Below, one piece after another: positions 33,012-43,760 of a stretch of 64,000 nt of DNA. Within the stretch, counting starts at the first letter, position 1, and the number at the start of each line of letters is the position of its first letter. The notes under the pieces are model-generated. The model was not told where the DNA came from, searched no databases, and worked only from the letters and a program-made list of their open reading frames with translations. Source of the stretch: Emiliania huxleyi CCMP1516 (Eukaryota; Haptophyta; Isochrysidales; Noelaerhabdaceae). The stretch is from positions 89,908 to 153,907 of the forward strand of contig NW_005195508.1 in the NCBI RefSeq assembly GCF_000372725.1. The letters are read 5' to 3'. The translations under genes and the position numbers were made by a program.

Positions 33012-34505
33012 CTACGCGATCGGCCTTCCGCGTGTGATAGCGTGGCTGAGGACGGCGTGGACAAAGGCACTTTGCGGTGGGCCGCCGGCGAGGCGCGGGT
33101 CGTTGGCGAGGCGAGCGAGCGGCCACAGCAAGTCGCACGCGTGCGCTCGCGCCGCGTCTGGAAAGAGCTCGTGAGTCTGTGGCGTCCACGGCTCCGCCGC
33201 GGCGCGCACGAGGCGGGCCACCTCGCACACATGCTGGTCACCGAGAGGCCCGACGGCAGCATGTCCCGCGGCATGTAGGTCATTCGCCAGCGAGAGTGGT
33301 GACGGCCCGTCCCCGCTGCTCGCGTGCACGTCAGCGCCGCCGCGGAGCAGCTTGCGCGCGCGCGTAGCGCCGATGAGCGCGACGTGGTGCAGCGGCGTCG
33401 ACCACTCGCTGCTCGTCTGCAGCCAATCAAGGGCGGCGTTGGCCCGTGCGAGCGCCGGCGGCGGAGGGCCCTGCGCCGCCTCCATTGCCTGGATGCGTAA
33501 TCGGAGGATTCGTTCGGCCGTCACCCTCGGGTCGCCGGGAAGGCTGATGCGCCCGGTCTCTTCGGTGTAGAGAGAGTGGGACTCGACGGAGGCGCGACTC
33601 GCACCATGGGATGAGAGCAACTGGAGGATCGCCAGCGGCGACTCCCCGCTCTCCTCCGGCACATCCTTCATCGCGACTAGTTGCAGCAGCGGCCTGGTCC
33701 GGTCGGGCTTCACGTTCGGATCCGCGCCCGCGGCGAGAAGCAATCGCAAGCACGCGTAGGACGAACATTCGATGGCGCGCGTTAGCAGGCAGCACCAAGC
33801 ATTCTCGCAAAGGCCGAGCCACTCGCTGCGGCGCTCGGGGGGCAGCGACGACAGGAGGTATTCGAGGCACAGAGCCAGTTTGCGGCGGACGCAGACGTAC
33901 ATGATGTTGTTGGGATGTACGCAATCCAAGCGAGTGTACGAGCGTCCGCATCCGCCCTCTGCACCATTGTTTCGCTCAGTGTGCGAAATGTCAGCGCCGA
34001 AGTCGAGCAATCTCCTCACACAGGCTCCTCGCCTCGCCGCTTCGGCGGGTGATGCCACGCGCTCGCGGTTGCTGACGTCGCAAGCGCACGCGAGGTATGT
34101 GACGCTGACGCACTCCTCGTAGAGTTCTGGCCCGTTGGGCACCTCCGCCCAGCTATTGAAGATCATCAGATTGGGGGACGCTCCACGAGCGAGCGCACCA
34201 CTCAGCAGCTCTACGTCACCGTTGAGGCAGGCCTGATACAAGTCGTCTTCTGCATGCTCCCTGGCTGCAGCAGCCACAGCGGCAGCCGCATCGGCGGCCC
34301 GCGCGCTAGCTGCGGCAGCCGCATCGATTTCTGTTTTCAGCTTCGCCGGCCGGACCTGGATCCGCTCGCCGGTGGACACAACCTGCGCTCGCCAGCGTTG
34401 CGCCTGCGGCAGCCACTCCTCAAGGATGACGGACGCCAGTTCAAGATCTACCCGGCCCGCCATACCGAACAGCACGTGCTCCTCCCCAGGTCGTCGCTCT
34501 GCCAT
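33012..34505 (-). CDS. Ankyrin-repeat protein
   Basis: Intronless, about 497 aa. Residues about 60-100 are an Ala-rich helix (SARAADAAAAVAAAAREHAE). Ankyrin-type repeats follow: DLYQACLNGDVELLSGALARGA, RRLLDFGADISH, ACLRLLLAAGADPNV, LLQLVAMKD...LQLLSSHGA, and STPLHHVALIGATRARKLLR...GADVHAS. Such repeats bind other proteins. The spacing is irregular, with long insertions between repeats. There is no signal peptide or membrane helix. The frame is open far upstream, but the ATG at 34505 (MAERRPGEEH) is the most likely start. The stop is near position 33012 (TRGRPIA). Confidence 0.75.
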   Translation of the reverse strand: MAERRPGEEHVLFGMAGRVDLELASVILEEWLPQAQRWRAQVVSTGERIQVRPAKLKTEIDAAAAASARAADAAAAVAAAAREHAEDDLYQACLNGDVELLSGALARGASPNLMIFNSWAEVPNGPELYEECVSVTYLACACDVSNRERVASPAEAARRGACVRRLLDFGADISHTERNNGAEGGCGRSYTRLDCVHPNNIMYVCVRRKLALCLEYLLSSLPPERRSEWLGLCENAWCCLLTRAIECSSYACLRLLLAAGADPNVKPDRTRPLLQLVAMKDVPEESGESPLAILQLLSSHGASRASVESHSLYTEETGRISLPGDPRVTAERILRLRIQAMEAAQGPPPPALARANAALDWLQTSSEWSTPLHHVALIGATRARKLLRGGADVHASSGDGPSPLSLANDLHAAGHAAVGPLGDQHVCEVARLVRAAAEPWTPQTHELFPDAARAHACDLLWPLARLANDPRLAGGPPQSAFVHAVLSHAITRGRPIA

Positions 34506-34876
34506 CGGACAGCGACCTGTCTTGAAGCCCCAAGCCGGCGAGGCACTCGGCCATTGCGGGATGGACCATTGAATTCTTTTTTTGAAACACCTGCGTCCGG
34601 AGATCTTGGAGTTGTCGCCTTGTGCCGCGCACCTCGCTGTATAAGTCACGATTTTCACCGATTTGCCGAAAGTGCCGGATGCTACGCCGGCTACCACGAA
34701 GCGCACACCCACCCAAAGAGGAAGGGAAGCGCGCGGCTTTGCCCCGCCCTCTCCCTCCTCCGCTCCTAGCGGAGAAGTCGAGAGCAGCGCCCGGTTACAT
34801 GCAGGACGTCGCGCCGCCAGTCCAAGTGCGAAACCCCGCGCCGGGCCCCAGCCGGGGGGGAAGTAGGACACACGTC

Positions 34877-37175
34877 CTAGAAGGAAGTCGATGCTCCGCC
34901 GGTGCGGGGCTTCATCTTCTTGATGCGGTCGGAGCAGCGGGATGGGGGCTTGGTTGGCGGGGCGCGCTTCTTCCCTTGGAAGTACACCTCCCCGATCTCG
35001 GGCTGTGACTTCTTGGGCGTGAGCGACTTGGTCGAAGGGAGCGGTACAACGACCTCGACCTATGGGGGCCAGGTACTCATACAGGTACGCGGCGCGGCGA
35101 GCTCGTAGATGAGGTGAGAGAGGTGGAGCGGGGAGGGGCTGGGGGCGGCAGGGGAAGTGAGCTGCTCGGCGCCTGCAGCGAGCCGAAGGCGGGCTCGTCG
35201 AAGGCCTCGTCGTGCGCGTCGTACTTGGCGCGGAAGGCGCCGACCCAGGCCGCGCCCGCCCGGCCGCCCGGGCCAGCCTTTGCCATCGCGGCCGCGAGGT
35301 CGCCGCGGAGGCGGGCGTGGTCGGGTGCGTGCTCGCCATCGAGCTCGTACTGCTGCTCGGTCTCGCAGTTGACGACGATGGCGTCGTTTAGCGCGACGAG
35401 CGAGGCGTAGGAGCCGGCCGCCGCGAGCGCCTCGGCGAAGCAGCCCTTGATGAGCTCGTGCTGCTTGTCGAGCGTGGCCTTGAGGTGGGACCGCTCCGGC
35501 GAGGAGAGGGAGGCGAGCGGCTTCGCCGCCACCGCCTGCGAGTCGAAGGCGGCGGACACTCATTGGTCGAAGGGCGGCGCGTGGTCTCGGGGGCGGACGG
35601 GCGGGACGGAGCGGGGGCGGGAGGCGGAGCGAGGTCATGGCTGGGCGCCTGCAGCGAGCCGAAGGCGGGCTCGTCGAAGGCCTCGTCGTGCGCGTCGTAC
35701 TTGGCGCGGAAGGCGCCGACCCAGGCCGCGCCCGCCCGGCCGCCCGGGCCAGCCTTTGCCATCGCGGCCGCGAGGTCGCCGCGGAGGCGGGCGTGGTCGG
35801 GTGCGTGCTCGCCATCGAGCTCGTACTGCTGCTCGGTCTCGCAGTTGACGACGATGGCGTCGTTTAGCGCGACGAGCGAGGCGTAGGAGCCGGCCGCCGC
35901 GAGCGCCTCGGCGAAGCAGCCCTTGATGAGCTCGTGCTGCTTGTCGAGCGTGGCCTTGAGGTGGGACCGCTCCGGCGAGGAGAGGGAGGCGAGCGGCTTC
36001 GCCGCCACCGCCTGCGAGTCGAAGGCGGCGGACACTCATTGGTAGAAGGGCGGCGCGTGGTCTCGGGGGCGGACGGGCGGGACGGAGCGGGGAGGGCGAC
36101 CCCGGGCTGTGTGCATCCGCCCTCCCCGCTGAGGGACGGCAAGTTGTACGTGGGCGGGATGAGCACTACCTCGGGACCGGCGATGGTCTTGACGTCATCT
36201 TGCTTGGCAAGCTGGTCGGCCGCCAGCTCAACGCCAGACCCGTCCTGCGAAGCAGGAACGACGAGAGAGGGGGTGAACGAGGGACGCGCCGGGCCAGAGC
36301 AAAGGACGGGTTGACTTGTGTCGGCAGACACCGCGATGCCGAGGAACGTGCCGAGGTTAGAGAGCTGCACCGACTGCGCCTCCGCCATGGCAAAGGTCGC
36401 CAAGCAAGACGCCTTGAGCGACTTGGCGTTCTGAAGAGCGGCGCGCTCAGCAGCCTTGGCCGCCAGGACGGCGGGGGTGACAGTCGAGCTCACATGCGCC
36501 CGCGTGCGCTCGCCCTCGAACGACACCGCCTGTGTAGCAGCGAGCGTGGTGTGAGATGGTGCCCTGGCTGGTATGGGACGGGGGCAGAGGAACCTCGTTG
36601 GTGTTGGTGTTGATCGAGTTGGTCGCGTCCTGCAGCTGCCGCTGGAAGATCGGCGACTGGGCGACGTGTTGAGCGATTGCCTCCGCGAGGCGATCGGGCG
36701 AGGTAGGGAGATTGGTGGAGATCGGGAGCGGCTCCCCGTCTTCGGGCTCCGTCCAGTCGGACGGCACGAGGGTCAGCCCGGAAGCCTGTCAGAGGGGAGG
36801 AAGTCTACTTGGAGGAAAACCTACCACCGGTATGAAAAACATACCAACGGTATGAAACATCTACCATGGCCATAGGCCAGGAATAGACGTCTGTGCGCAC
36901 GCCATGAGCGTCAGGGGGGCGGTGAGAGGAACAGATGCGCATGCCTTGGCGTTTTGGTACGTCGAGCGAAGGTACTTCGCAAAGTCAGCCTTGCTGCCCG
37001 AGTTTGCCGACGCCGCAAACACGCGGTCGTCCTTCTTGTGGCGCATGATGGCCATCTCCTTCTCAGAGCCGTGCACCGAAATGATGTCGACAGTCTTGTA
37101 GCTGGGGCTGTCGAAGTCGCGGACGTGCTTCAGGTCAGGTCGGCAGCGCACGCGAGCAAAGGAAAGAGTACTCAT
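34877..37175 (-). CDS. Unknown multi-exon protein with an exon duplicated in tandem
   Basis: No family recognised. Exon 1 (ATG at 37175) encodes STLSFARVRCRPDLKHVRD and KSDFAKYLRSTYQNAKA-like sequence. The next block (about 36780-36590) gives DRLAEAIAQHVAQSPIFQRQ, followed by an Ala-rich block (AVLAAKAAERAALQNAKSL) and a proline-rich one. A roughly 130-codon exon (FDSQAVAAKPLASLSSPERS ... AFRAKYDAHDEAFDEPAFGS) is present twice. The last exon is basic (KKRAPPTKPPSRCSDRIKKM) and ends at 34877. The basic tail suggests nucleic-acid contact. Exon edges were set by eye and are uncertain. Confidence 0.5.
35168..36095. repeat. 476-bp tandem duplication, nearly identical
   Basis: 35168-35643 and 35644-36095 match base for base over about 450 bp except one site (GGTCGAAGG against GGTAGAAGG). 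Each copy holds a whole coding block plus intron. Near-identity shows a very recent event or an assembly artefact. Confidence 0.92.
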
Positions 37176-37418
37176 GTGTGGCCGTTGCTGCTTGCTCTGC
37201 GACTGCAAAAAGGCGGCAAGCGGCGGGCACTCTAACTTCTAACCGTGTCATCAACATATCATCGAGATAGGACGAAGACAGTGCCGACACTGATTAGGCA
37301 CCCCCTTGTCTTATCGCTAGATTCATCGTCGGCACCTGGCTCGGCACCATTTCATCCTGCTACGTCACACCTTCCTTGGGGGTTTGTTTGTTTGGTTGGG
37401 TTCGTTCGTTCGCAGCCG

Positions 37419-37426
<8 letters not shown>

Positions 37427-37463
<37 letters not shown>
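37427..37463. repeat. CA microsatellite
   Basis: About 18 CA units. The surrounding 37176-37730 has no recognised gene; a CCCCAAGTGTTGAATC motif is repeated near 37696 and 37730. Confidence 0.95.
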
Positions 37464-37465
<2 letters not shown>

Positions 37466-37740
37466 CGAACGAAGCGAAACACACGGTGCAGGCTCGCCTG
37501 GCTGGTCCCAGCAGCCGCTGCGGTCGGCCGTCTCGACGATGCGAACCTTTACGTCGTCGGAGAGCACCCGCCCGTGGCCGTGCGGCGGTCATGCATGGGT
37601 GGGGTCGGCGCAACGTCCAACGATCGCCGTGCCGAGTTGCCGTGCCTCTGAACAGGTTGCCAAGTAGCCGTGCCGGTCGAGCAGGTTGCTTCAACCCCAA
37701 GTGTTGAATCAATGCCCCCAAGTCCAAGCCCCAAGTGTTG

Positions 37741-38571
37741 GTGAACCTTCTTTTCTAGACGGCTAGGATTGAGAGCAGCCTCGCTCTCAATCCTAGAAGT
37801 CGAAGGATTGTGAGCAGCACTCCTCGCAATCGTAGCATCTCTGTACGATTGCTAGCACCCACGCTCGCAATCCTACATCTTCTAGGACTAAGAGCAGCTC
37901 CGCTCCCAAGGTGACTGGTGACGCCTACGACTACTACCAGCGCGCTCGCAATCCGAGCAAAGTCTAGGATTGCGAGCAGCTTTGCTCACAATCCGAGCAA
38001 CATGCCTCCGATTGCGAGCAGTAGCGCTCGCAATCCTAGAACTTTCGCCGATTGCGAGCGACACCGCCCACAGTCCTACGACTTCTAGGATTGCTAGCGG
38101 GTCCCCTCGCAATCGGTGCGATCACTGTTTGGATTGTGAGGAGACCCTCCCGGCGCGCTCACTCACAAGCGCTCGCGGCTGGAGCGATTGGGAGCGCCCT
38201 CTGTGCGCGTGCTAGCAATCCTTGGATCTTGGGTACGATTGTGAGCGCCGCCGCTCATAGTCCTACAAGATGTAGGATTGCGAGCGCTACTGCTCGCAAT
38301 CGGAGGCATGTTGCTCGGATTGCGAGCAGTGCTGCTCGCAATCCTAGACTTTGCTCGGATTGCGAGCGCGCTGGTAGTAGTCGTAGGCGTCACCAGTCAC
38401 CTTGGGAGCGGAGCTGCTCTTAGTCCTAGAAGATGTAGGATTGCGAGCGTGGGTGCTAGCAATCGTACAGAGATGCTACGATTGCGAGGAGTGCTGCTCA
38501 CAATCCTTCGACTTCTAGGATTGAGAGCGAGGCTGCTCTCAATCCTAGCCGTCTAGAAAAGAAGGTTCACC
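37741..38571. mobile_element. Fold-back DNA element built of hairpins, copy B (complete)
   Basis: 831 bp flanked by an exact 10-bp target duplication CCAAGTGTTG (37731-37740 and 38572-38581). The outer about 250 bp on each side are near-perfect reverse complements (GTGAACCTTCTTTTCTAGAC inward). Each arm is itself a chain of hairpins: about 18 GATTGYGAGC half-sites face GCTCRCAATC partners with 3-12-base loops. No protein is encoded. It is the intact relative of copy A at 2551-4306. A MULE-type non-autonomous element is the likely class, from the 10-bp duplication and long inverted repeats. Confidence 0.9.
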
Positions 38572-38655
38572 CCAAGTGTTGAATCCGCCGGCGAGTCCTC
38601 GAAAGAACCCAAAAAAGACAGTTGCCTTGGGCTGTTGGGCTGCCTGTTGTGCGAG

Positions 38656-39974
38656 ATGCTGGCCCTCGTCGTGCTGTCAGTCTCTCTCGCTCCGTTCGCA
38701 AGTCGGCAAGCGCCAAAGCCGTCTCGCCGAGGATGTCCGCAGGCTGGCATCGCTGCGCACGGCGTGGCTGGCGCCGTCGCGTACACGTGCGTCTCCACCG
38801 CGTGGTACTCGGCCGGAGTCGCGCTCGCCTTGCGCGGGCTGCCTCCGCCTGCGGCTCGGCCTGAGCTCGCCTCGAAGCCGCCCGGTGGCCTGCTGCGGCC
38901 CTCGGGCGCGTCGCGAAAGCCTACGCCCTCGCCTTTGCTGCGAGCCAGCTGTCGACCCCGTGGCGGGCTGCTGCGGCCGTGGCGTTGGTGCCGTTCGTGT
39001 CCCTGTTCCTCTCGCGCACTCGACGGCTCCTCGGCGCCTCGTCGCTCCTGCCCGCCGCTCTACTGGCTCTCGCGGCAGCGGTGGGCCTCTTCACCGCAGC
39101 CATGGCGGCGCTGATCGCGCGGGAGGTGGCGCTGCTGCGGTCGCTGCCGGCCTCGGAGCCACGGCCACCGGAGGCAGGAGGAGCTCCACGGTCGGAGCAG
39201 CCGAGACCAGCAGCTCTCGCAAGCCTCTCGGAGGCGGGCGAGGGAGGAGGCGAGGGCGGCGCGGGCGGCGAGGCGTGGCTGCGGCGGCTGAGCCGCACGG
39301 ACGTGCTCCGCTTCGTGCGGGCGAGGGGAGGCCAGGCGGCGGAGGTACGGGCGCTTGACGGCGTGCAGGCGGCGCTGCGCTCGACTGCAGCGTGGCGGAG
39401 CGACGAGCGTGTGGACGGCATCCTCGACAGGGAGGGGGCTCTCCTCTCGCTCGAGACCTTCTTCAAGCAGCGCGACGAGGCGGGCGGCGAGGCGGCGGGC
39501 GCGGGCGAGGCGCGCTGGCTGCGCGGGCGCGACCGCGCCGGCCGCCCCACCGCCGTCTTCTTCGCGGACCGGCACCGCCCGGGCCAGATTCCGACCGAGA
39601 CGTGGCGGCGCTTCGTCGTCTACAACGCCGAGGCGGCCATCCGGGACCTCGGCGTGGCGGACGGGCCGGGAGGCCAGTTCAGCCTCGTGGTGGACCGGTC
39701 CTCCTCGGGCGTGCGCAACCAGGACCCGGCGCTCGCCATCGCCGTCCTCCCGGCCCTCGTGCAGCATTATCCCGGCCTGCTCGGAGAGGTGATCGTGGCG
39801 CCCGTCAACGGCGTCTTCTGGGCCGTCTGGCGCGTCGTCTCGCTCTTCCTCGGCGCGGAGACGCGGCGCTTCACCTTCATTCGAGGTGCGCGGTGGAGGG
39901 AGGCGCTGCTCGAGGCGGTGGGAGGCGACGTGGAGCTGCCCGAGCACATGCGGCCCGCTGGTGACGGTGTGTGA
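38656..39974 (+). CDS. DUF1279-like plus CRAL/TRIO (Sec14-like) protein
   Basis: Sec14-like proteins bind and move lipids between membranes. The ATG at 38656 starts a hydrophobic leader and a DUF1279/FAM210-like stretch (AHGVAGAVAYTCVSTAWYSA), continued in the next frame as AKAYALAFAASQLSTPWR and AVALVPFVSLFL. The frame shift lies at about 38880-38905 and needs either a tiny intron or a one-base indel. A membrane helix (AALLALAAAVGLFTAAMAAL) leads to a CRAL/TRIO N-helix (RTDVLRFVRARGGQ). The lipid-binding fold follows: GRDRAGRPTAVFFADRH, FVVYNAEAAIRDL, FSLVVDRSSSGVRN, LPALVQHYPGLLGEVIVAPV and PEHMRP. Both domains seem whole. Confidence 0.7.
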
Positions 39975-40269
39975 GCTGTGTGTAGGAGTTATGGCGGGTG
40001 CTTTGACGCATGTGTGTGACGCGTACGTAAAGCTGCATTTAACACAACGGCATTTCACAGCACCTAATCAACAGCACAAACCACAATGGACACCTCTCCT
40101 CGATGTGTACAGTCAGACAGCAAACTCAGGTCTCAGCGAGTAACCTGAGTCGCTCTCTCTTTCTCTCTCTCGGCTCTCTCTCTGACAGAGCGCCGCGCGA
40201 GCTCGACACGAGCGCCCCGGAGCGCGCGAGCACGGAACCAAGTCATTCGACACGGCTGCTGCAGGGCCC

Positions 40270-42153
40270 CTAGATCCATGTCGACGAGGTGACGCACCGG
40301 CTCGACTCGTAGACAAAGGTGACGGCGCTGAAGTTGCGGTCGTCCACCTCTTTCCAGAGCGCCCGCAGGTCGTTCGACATTCTTGAGTGCCGCCGGGAAG
40401 TGCTTGCACTCGCTCGAGTACTGGCCCTCACCGTGGTGTTTGAGGTAGAGGCCGTTCTGCGCCATCTCGTTCTGGACCGACGTTGTCTGGGTCTTCGGAA
40501 GCGAATCAGGTCCCGTGGCAGACGCGTTGCAGGCATGCATCGTTGAGTTTGGGATGTTGAGGACAATCGTCGTCAAGACCTGGTTCGCGACTTTACTCGG
40601 TCCGCGGAACTGCCAATCAGCAACTCCGTCCTCGATGTCGGTGGCGAAGAGGAGCTGCCAGCTGAACGTCATCGTGTGCTCGATTCCGATCATCGCGGCG
40701 GTCACGGGCGGCATCCACGGCGCGATGGACGCTGGCGAGTAGCCGCCCAGGCTACTCAGCTTGGCGCTGTACAAAGTCATGATGGGCGGCGGGATGGGAA
40801 GCCGGTACTCATCCTTGCAGACAACATTCTGCGCGCGCTGCAGGAGGGGCACAAAGTGCTGCCGGTGCTCATCCAACACGTTGGCGGGCATCCAGCGGTC
40901 GCTGCTGCACGGCGCGGAGAAGAGCTCGCTGATCGTCGCCTTCAGCTCCGCCACGGCCTCGCCCGGGAGCGTGGTCGAGTACAGGAAGCCGTGCTGGCCC
41001 TTCTTGTCGGGGCGGCCGCTCTGCGTGAGCAGAACCTCAGCCGCGATGCTCTTTTGGGCAGTCTGGTTGAATCCTGGATTGAAAAGTCGCCAGACCGGGT
41101 CGGTAATTCCGTCGGGGGCGAAATCCTGCGATGCGAACTGCATGGTCTCCGCGGCGATGTGGAGTGCGACGTGATAAAACTCGGCGACCTCGATCATGCA
41201 GTACGAAAGCTTGAGCCGCTGCTGCGGTATCAGGTTCACGTTGTCGCACGGCACGAGCTTTCCGCTCTGTTCGTCGATCTGGAAGCGCAGCGAGTCGCCC
41301 ACGTCGTTGGCGAAGCCATTCGCCCCTTCCAAAAGTGGAACGCTGTACTCCGCCCCCTTGTGCGGCTGCAGAAGCTCCCAAAGCTCGGGGTGGTTGTGCC
41401 GCAGGACGGCGGACTGTTCGCACGAGAAGAAGTACTCCCCCTTTTCATACGTGAGCAGCTTGGAGAGCCACGTGTCCTGGAAAAAGGCGGCCAGCCGCTC
41501 CAGCGCCGGCCCGTTGAGCAGGTCTTCCACCTCGCTCGGCAGGCCTTGGAGGCCTGAGTGTTTCGCCTTGGCTGTCTCGAGCACGCCGAGGGCGATTCGC
41601 TCCCGAGTTTCTTGCCGATGCCGGTGGTGACGATCGGATTGTTGAGTGCCAGGTTGGCACCTGGAAAGCTGATTCCGGTGCGCAGAACGAAGGCAATTGT
41701 CGAGTCGGGCACGATCTCTGACTTGCTGTTGACCTGCGTCGTAGCGTACGGGCGCAAGGCTTTGGCGAGAGGCTTCACATCCTCAGCAGGGTCGAAATGG
41801 TCGCCCTCTTCGTCGAACACGAAAGAGACGAACCTGTTGGCGTCGCTTTCGGCAGATGCCGCGACCGCGTCGCTTTCGGCAGGTGGAGGAGTGACGCCAC
41901 TAAGGACCATTTGGCAGGCCTTAACGTGGGCTTGATCGGGGCTCTGGAACGGGAGCATCGGTGGAAAGCTCTCCCGAATCAGGCAAGAGCAGAAGTCGTC
42001 CGCTGGTTCTTGTTCGCACTTTTCCGCTGCGCGGTCAACGCGACGGTCAAATTCATCACCGCTGAGCTGCGCTAGCGGTGCTTCCGGCTTGAGCAGGTTC
42101 TCGATGGGCGCAAAGATGTCGATGGGCGCGCCGAGCGTGAGGACAGAGAGCAT
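40270..42153 (-). CDS. Unknown protein, about 620 aa, with two frame offsets
   Basis: No family recognised. The ATG at 42153 opens MLSVLTLGAPIDIFAPI. Codon use and low-complexity-free sequence support real coding through KSEIVPDSTIAFVLRTGISF. At about 41605-41620 the frame moves by one base (GIGKK to ETRERIALGVLE). It continues with FQDTWLSKLLTYEKGEYFF, EVAEFYHVALHIAAETMQF and NQTAQKSIAAEVLLTQSG. A second one-base offset at about 40375 leads to the end NDLRALWKEVDDRNFSAVTF...STWI at 40270. The FYHVALHIAAE helix has the H-x3-H-x3-E look of some metal oxygenases such as lipoxygenases, but this is weak. Either the gene is starting to decay or the assembly has indels. Confidence 0.5.
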
Positions 42154-42506
42154 GGCGCACCGAGCGTAGGTGGTGATCGAACGAAAGGAGCTCTTGTGCT
42201 GATTCAGCCTGAAGATGGGTACTCCTTCCAGGACCCGCCGCTTTTCCAGGGACGTCTACTGCGGAAATCGTAAACGTTTCTAAGGACTAAGAGCTTGACT
42301 TCGCTACAATGTGCGCGCTCCACCTTCCATGACAATGTGCGCGGGACAGACACGGACAGGAGGAAGGGAGGGTGGCTCCTCTCTCCGAGAAGACACGCAC
42401 GCACGCGGGCGGGCGGGTGAGGTGGACGCCTTATCTCTCAACTCTAACACTCACACGTCATCTCTCACCCTACTCGAGTACGAGACACGAGAGAGATTTT
42501 CAGTGT

Positions 42507-42641
42507 ATGTAGCTCTTACGAACATACCCGTAGGTGAACTGCTGACAGGGTTTGCGATGAGGAGCGATCCGAACGTGGTATTCGGGTGATTAGATCACTA
42601 CCGCCGAAGCGCAAGCGCTTGGAGCAAGGGAACTGCCACGT
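42507..42641. repeat. Dispersed repeat R1, copy 2 (inverted)
   Basis: Reverse complement of 8863-9003: GCTCTTACGAACATACCCG through to GGGAACTGCCACGT. Differences are scattered single bases. No shared upstream element follows it here. Confidence 0.8.
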
Positions 42642-42983
42642 ATGGGTCTCAGACTAGCACCCCACCTCGCGGGCCGACGTTCTGGCCCAGCAAGGCTGCT
42701 GCGGAGCACTCGGGGCCGATGTTCTGGCCCAGCGAGGCCGCTGCGGGGCACCCGGCGGCTCGGTTCGCTCATCAGCGCAAACTCGGTCGAGCAGAAAGTA
42801 AGGTGTGCGTGTAAAGGCGGCGCGGCACGGTAAGGGTCGGCGGTAAGGCGGCGCGGCGGCAGCAGGCGGCAGGCAGGACATCGGACGGCGGGACATACGG
42901 CGCGGCGGGCGCGGCACTGTAGGAGCGGCGGTACGGCGGCACGGCGGTAACGGACGGCAGGGGGGGCGGCAGCAATAATATCG

Positions 42984-43082
42984 TTGGCCGAAGCCTCGTT
43001 GGCCGAAGCCTCGGTGGCCGAAGCCTCGGTGGCAGAAGCCTCGGTGGCCGAAGCCTCGGTGGCCGAAGCCTCGGTGGCACGG
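42984..43082. repeat. 15-bp tandem array GCCGAAGCCTCGGTG
   Basis: Six or seven units of about 15 bp. GCCGAAGCCTCGGTG is partly self-complementary (CCGAAGCCTCGG). The surrounding 42650-43180 is GGC-rich with a repeated CCGATGTTCTGGCCCAGC-like block at 42670 and 42716. Confidence 0.9.
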
Positions 43083-43182
43083 AGGAAGGAGCGGCACGGT
43101 AAGGAACGGTGGCACGACGGCAGACCACAGCGGCGAAGGAACGGCGGAGCATTGGACTGCGGGGAAACGGCCGGGCGGGGGG

Positions 43183-43760
43183 CGAGGGGTGAGGCGAGGG
43201 TGGCGGCGGTCCGGATCACGAGGGAGTAGAAAGTCGGGCGGGAGGGTGAGGCGAGGGTGGCGGCGGTTCGGATCACGAGGAGGTAGAAAGTCGGGCGCGA
43301 GCGGGCGAGGTAGCGGCGAGGCGGCGGGAGGGTGACGAGGCGAGGGGGGTGGCGGGTTGGATCACGAGGAGGTAGAAAGTCGGGCGCGAGCGGGCGGGGC
43401 AGCGGCGAGGCGGCGGGAGGGTGACGAGGCGAGGGGGGTGGCGGGTTGGATCACGAGGAGGTAGAAAGTCGGGCGCGAGCGGGCGAGGTAGCGGCGAGGC
43501 GGCGGGAGGGTGACGAGGCGAGGGGGGTGGCGGGTTGGATCACGAGGAAGTAGAAAGTCGGGCGCGAGCGGGCGGGGCAGCGGCGAGGCGGCGGGAGGGT
43601 AACGAGGCGAGGGGGGTGGCGGGTTGGATCACGAGGAGGTAGAAAGTCGGGCGCGAGCGGGCGAGGTAGCGGCGAGGCGGCGGGAGGGTGACGAGGCGAG
43701 GGGGGTGGCGGGTTGGATCACGAGGAAGTAGAAAGTCGGGCGCGAGCGGGCGAGGTAGCG
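43183..43760. repeat. 89-bp minisatellite, about six copies
   Basis: The landmark GTAGAAAGTCGGGCG recurs at 43283, 43372, 43461, 43550, 43639 and 43728, exactly 89 bp apart, with shorter variants before. Two alternating sub-types differ at AGCGGGCGAGGTAG / AGCGGGCGGGGCAG, pointing to growth by two-unit steps. Confidence 0.93.

Noticed and set aside
40270-42153. Lipoxygenase call for the unknown gene
   Set aside because: Only a single H-x3-H-x3-E-like helix supports it; the other conserved iron ligands and C-terminal Ile are not seen.
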